Of a stretch of 6,079 nucleotides of DNA, positions 5,856 through 6,079 are shown in pieces. Position numbers and translations under genes: made by a program. The notes under the pieces were generated by a model. The model was not told where the DNA came from, did no database searches, and saw only the letters and a program-made list of their open reading frames with translations. Numbering within the stretch: position 1 is the first letter of the stretch; every line of letters starts with the position of its first letter. Source of the DNA: Gammaproteobacteria bacterium (GTDB lineage Bacteria > Pseudomonadota > Gammaproteobacteria > Pseudomonadales > Azotimanducaceae); the NCBI GenBank assembly GCA_018667205.1, contig JABIVN010000482.1, positions 1 through 6,079 of the forward strand. The letters run 5' to 3'.

Positions 5856-6079
5856 TTAGGACAAACTGAAACCAGAGTCGACTGACGGAGCAGGTGAATC
5901 GCACTTCACCTGATCCGTGTCAATCATCCTGATCATTGCTGCGAGTACTGACCTTGCAGCGGCTCCGTAAAGTCCGGGGTCAGTTTCTGTGTACATCACA
6001 GGCACCATTTTCTTTATGTCTGTATATCCCTCACCCAGGCATGTCAGGATCTGTCTTTCCCTGTCCAGTCGATGGTCAA
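5856..6079 (-). CDS. MBL-fold metallo-hydrolase with winged-helix C-terminus (LACTB2-like), C-terminal fragment
   Basis: On the minus strand an open frame enters from the right edge and ends at TAA (5856-5858), giving 73 residues. It starts DHRLDRERQILTCLGEGY and continues with a TDIKKMVPVMY stretch, then DPGLYGAAARSVLAAMIRM. This fits the C-terminal winged-helix domain that follows the catalytic domain in LACTB2-like metallo-beta-lactamase-fold proteins, where the pattern is HR..RE.QIL..L..G..T...IV..(L/M)Y...DP.L...A..SV..HL. The zinc-binding HxHxDH core would lie beyond the window, so activity cannot be judged; the family includes thioester hydrolases and nucleases. The tail after about residue 56 (DQVKCDSPAPSVDSGFSLS) is low-complexity and probably disordered. 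The gene converges on the dehydrogenase pair and has a terminator just after its stop. The identification rests on family pattern alone, from a short piece. Confidence 0.75.
   Translation of the reverse strand, partial: DHRLDRERQILTCLGEGYTDIKKMVPVMYTETDPGLYGAAARSVLAAMIRMIDTDQVKCDSPAPSVDSGFSLS
5885..5918. repeat. Inverted repeat (hairpin) inside the 3' end of the MBL-fold gene
   Basis: CAGGTGAA (5891-5898) and TTCACCTG (5905-5912) are perfect 8-bp arms around a 6-nt loop. After one G/A mismatch the stem continues with ACGGA (5885-5889) and TCCGT (5914-5918), so 13 of 14 positions pair. It lies in codons for the disordered tail of the MBL-fold protein. It may add to mRNA 3'-end stability or act as a second, T-less hairpin ahead of the terminator. 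Confidence 0.55.

Overview
The window looks like ordinary chromosome of a Gram-negative bacterium, probably a proteobacterium (gammaproteobacterial flavour). This is inferred from the MdlA/MdlB-like transporter pair, the style of the acyl-CoA dehydrogenases and the medium GC content. No RNA gene, insertion sequence, CRISPR array or phage gene was found. Both window edges cut through a gene.

Layout. Positions 1-3027, minus strand, hold a two-gene operon for a heterodimeric ABC exporter. The first gene (3027 to 1138) is complete and carries Asp-Asp where Walker B is normally followed by the catalytic Glu, so it is the degenerate-site half. The second gene (from 1145 off the left edge) overlaps it by 8 bp, and only its membrane domain is in the window. 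A gap of about 550 bp (3028-3576) separates this operon from a divergent plus-strand pair. It holds inverted repeats but no gene I can support.

Positions 3577-5754, plus strand, hold two acyl-CoA dehydrogenase-like genes 6 bp apart. The first (378 aa) has the middle-domain FAD motif and a Glu at the isovaleryl-CoA-dehydrogenase-type position. It lacks the C-terminal FAD-pyrophosphate motifs and the usual C-terminal catalytic Glu. The second (344 aa) has exactly those C-terminal FAD motifs but lacks the middle-domain motif and a visible base. The two are complementary halves and most likely form an obligate alpha2-beta2 dehydrogenase, like the FadE/ChsE pairs of actinobacterial steroid side-chain catabolism. 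The real substrate cannot be read from the sequence.

At the right edge, 5856-6079 on the minus strand is the C-terminal end of a metallo-beta-lactamase-fold hydrolase with the winged-helix tail typical of LACTB2-like proteins. It converges on the dehydrogenase pair. A hairpin plus T-tract at 5809-5842 fits a rho-independent terminator for it.

The best candidate for something under-described is the split dehydrogenase. The exporter is a known design, and nothing in the window ties it functionally to the dehydrogenases.
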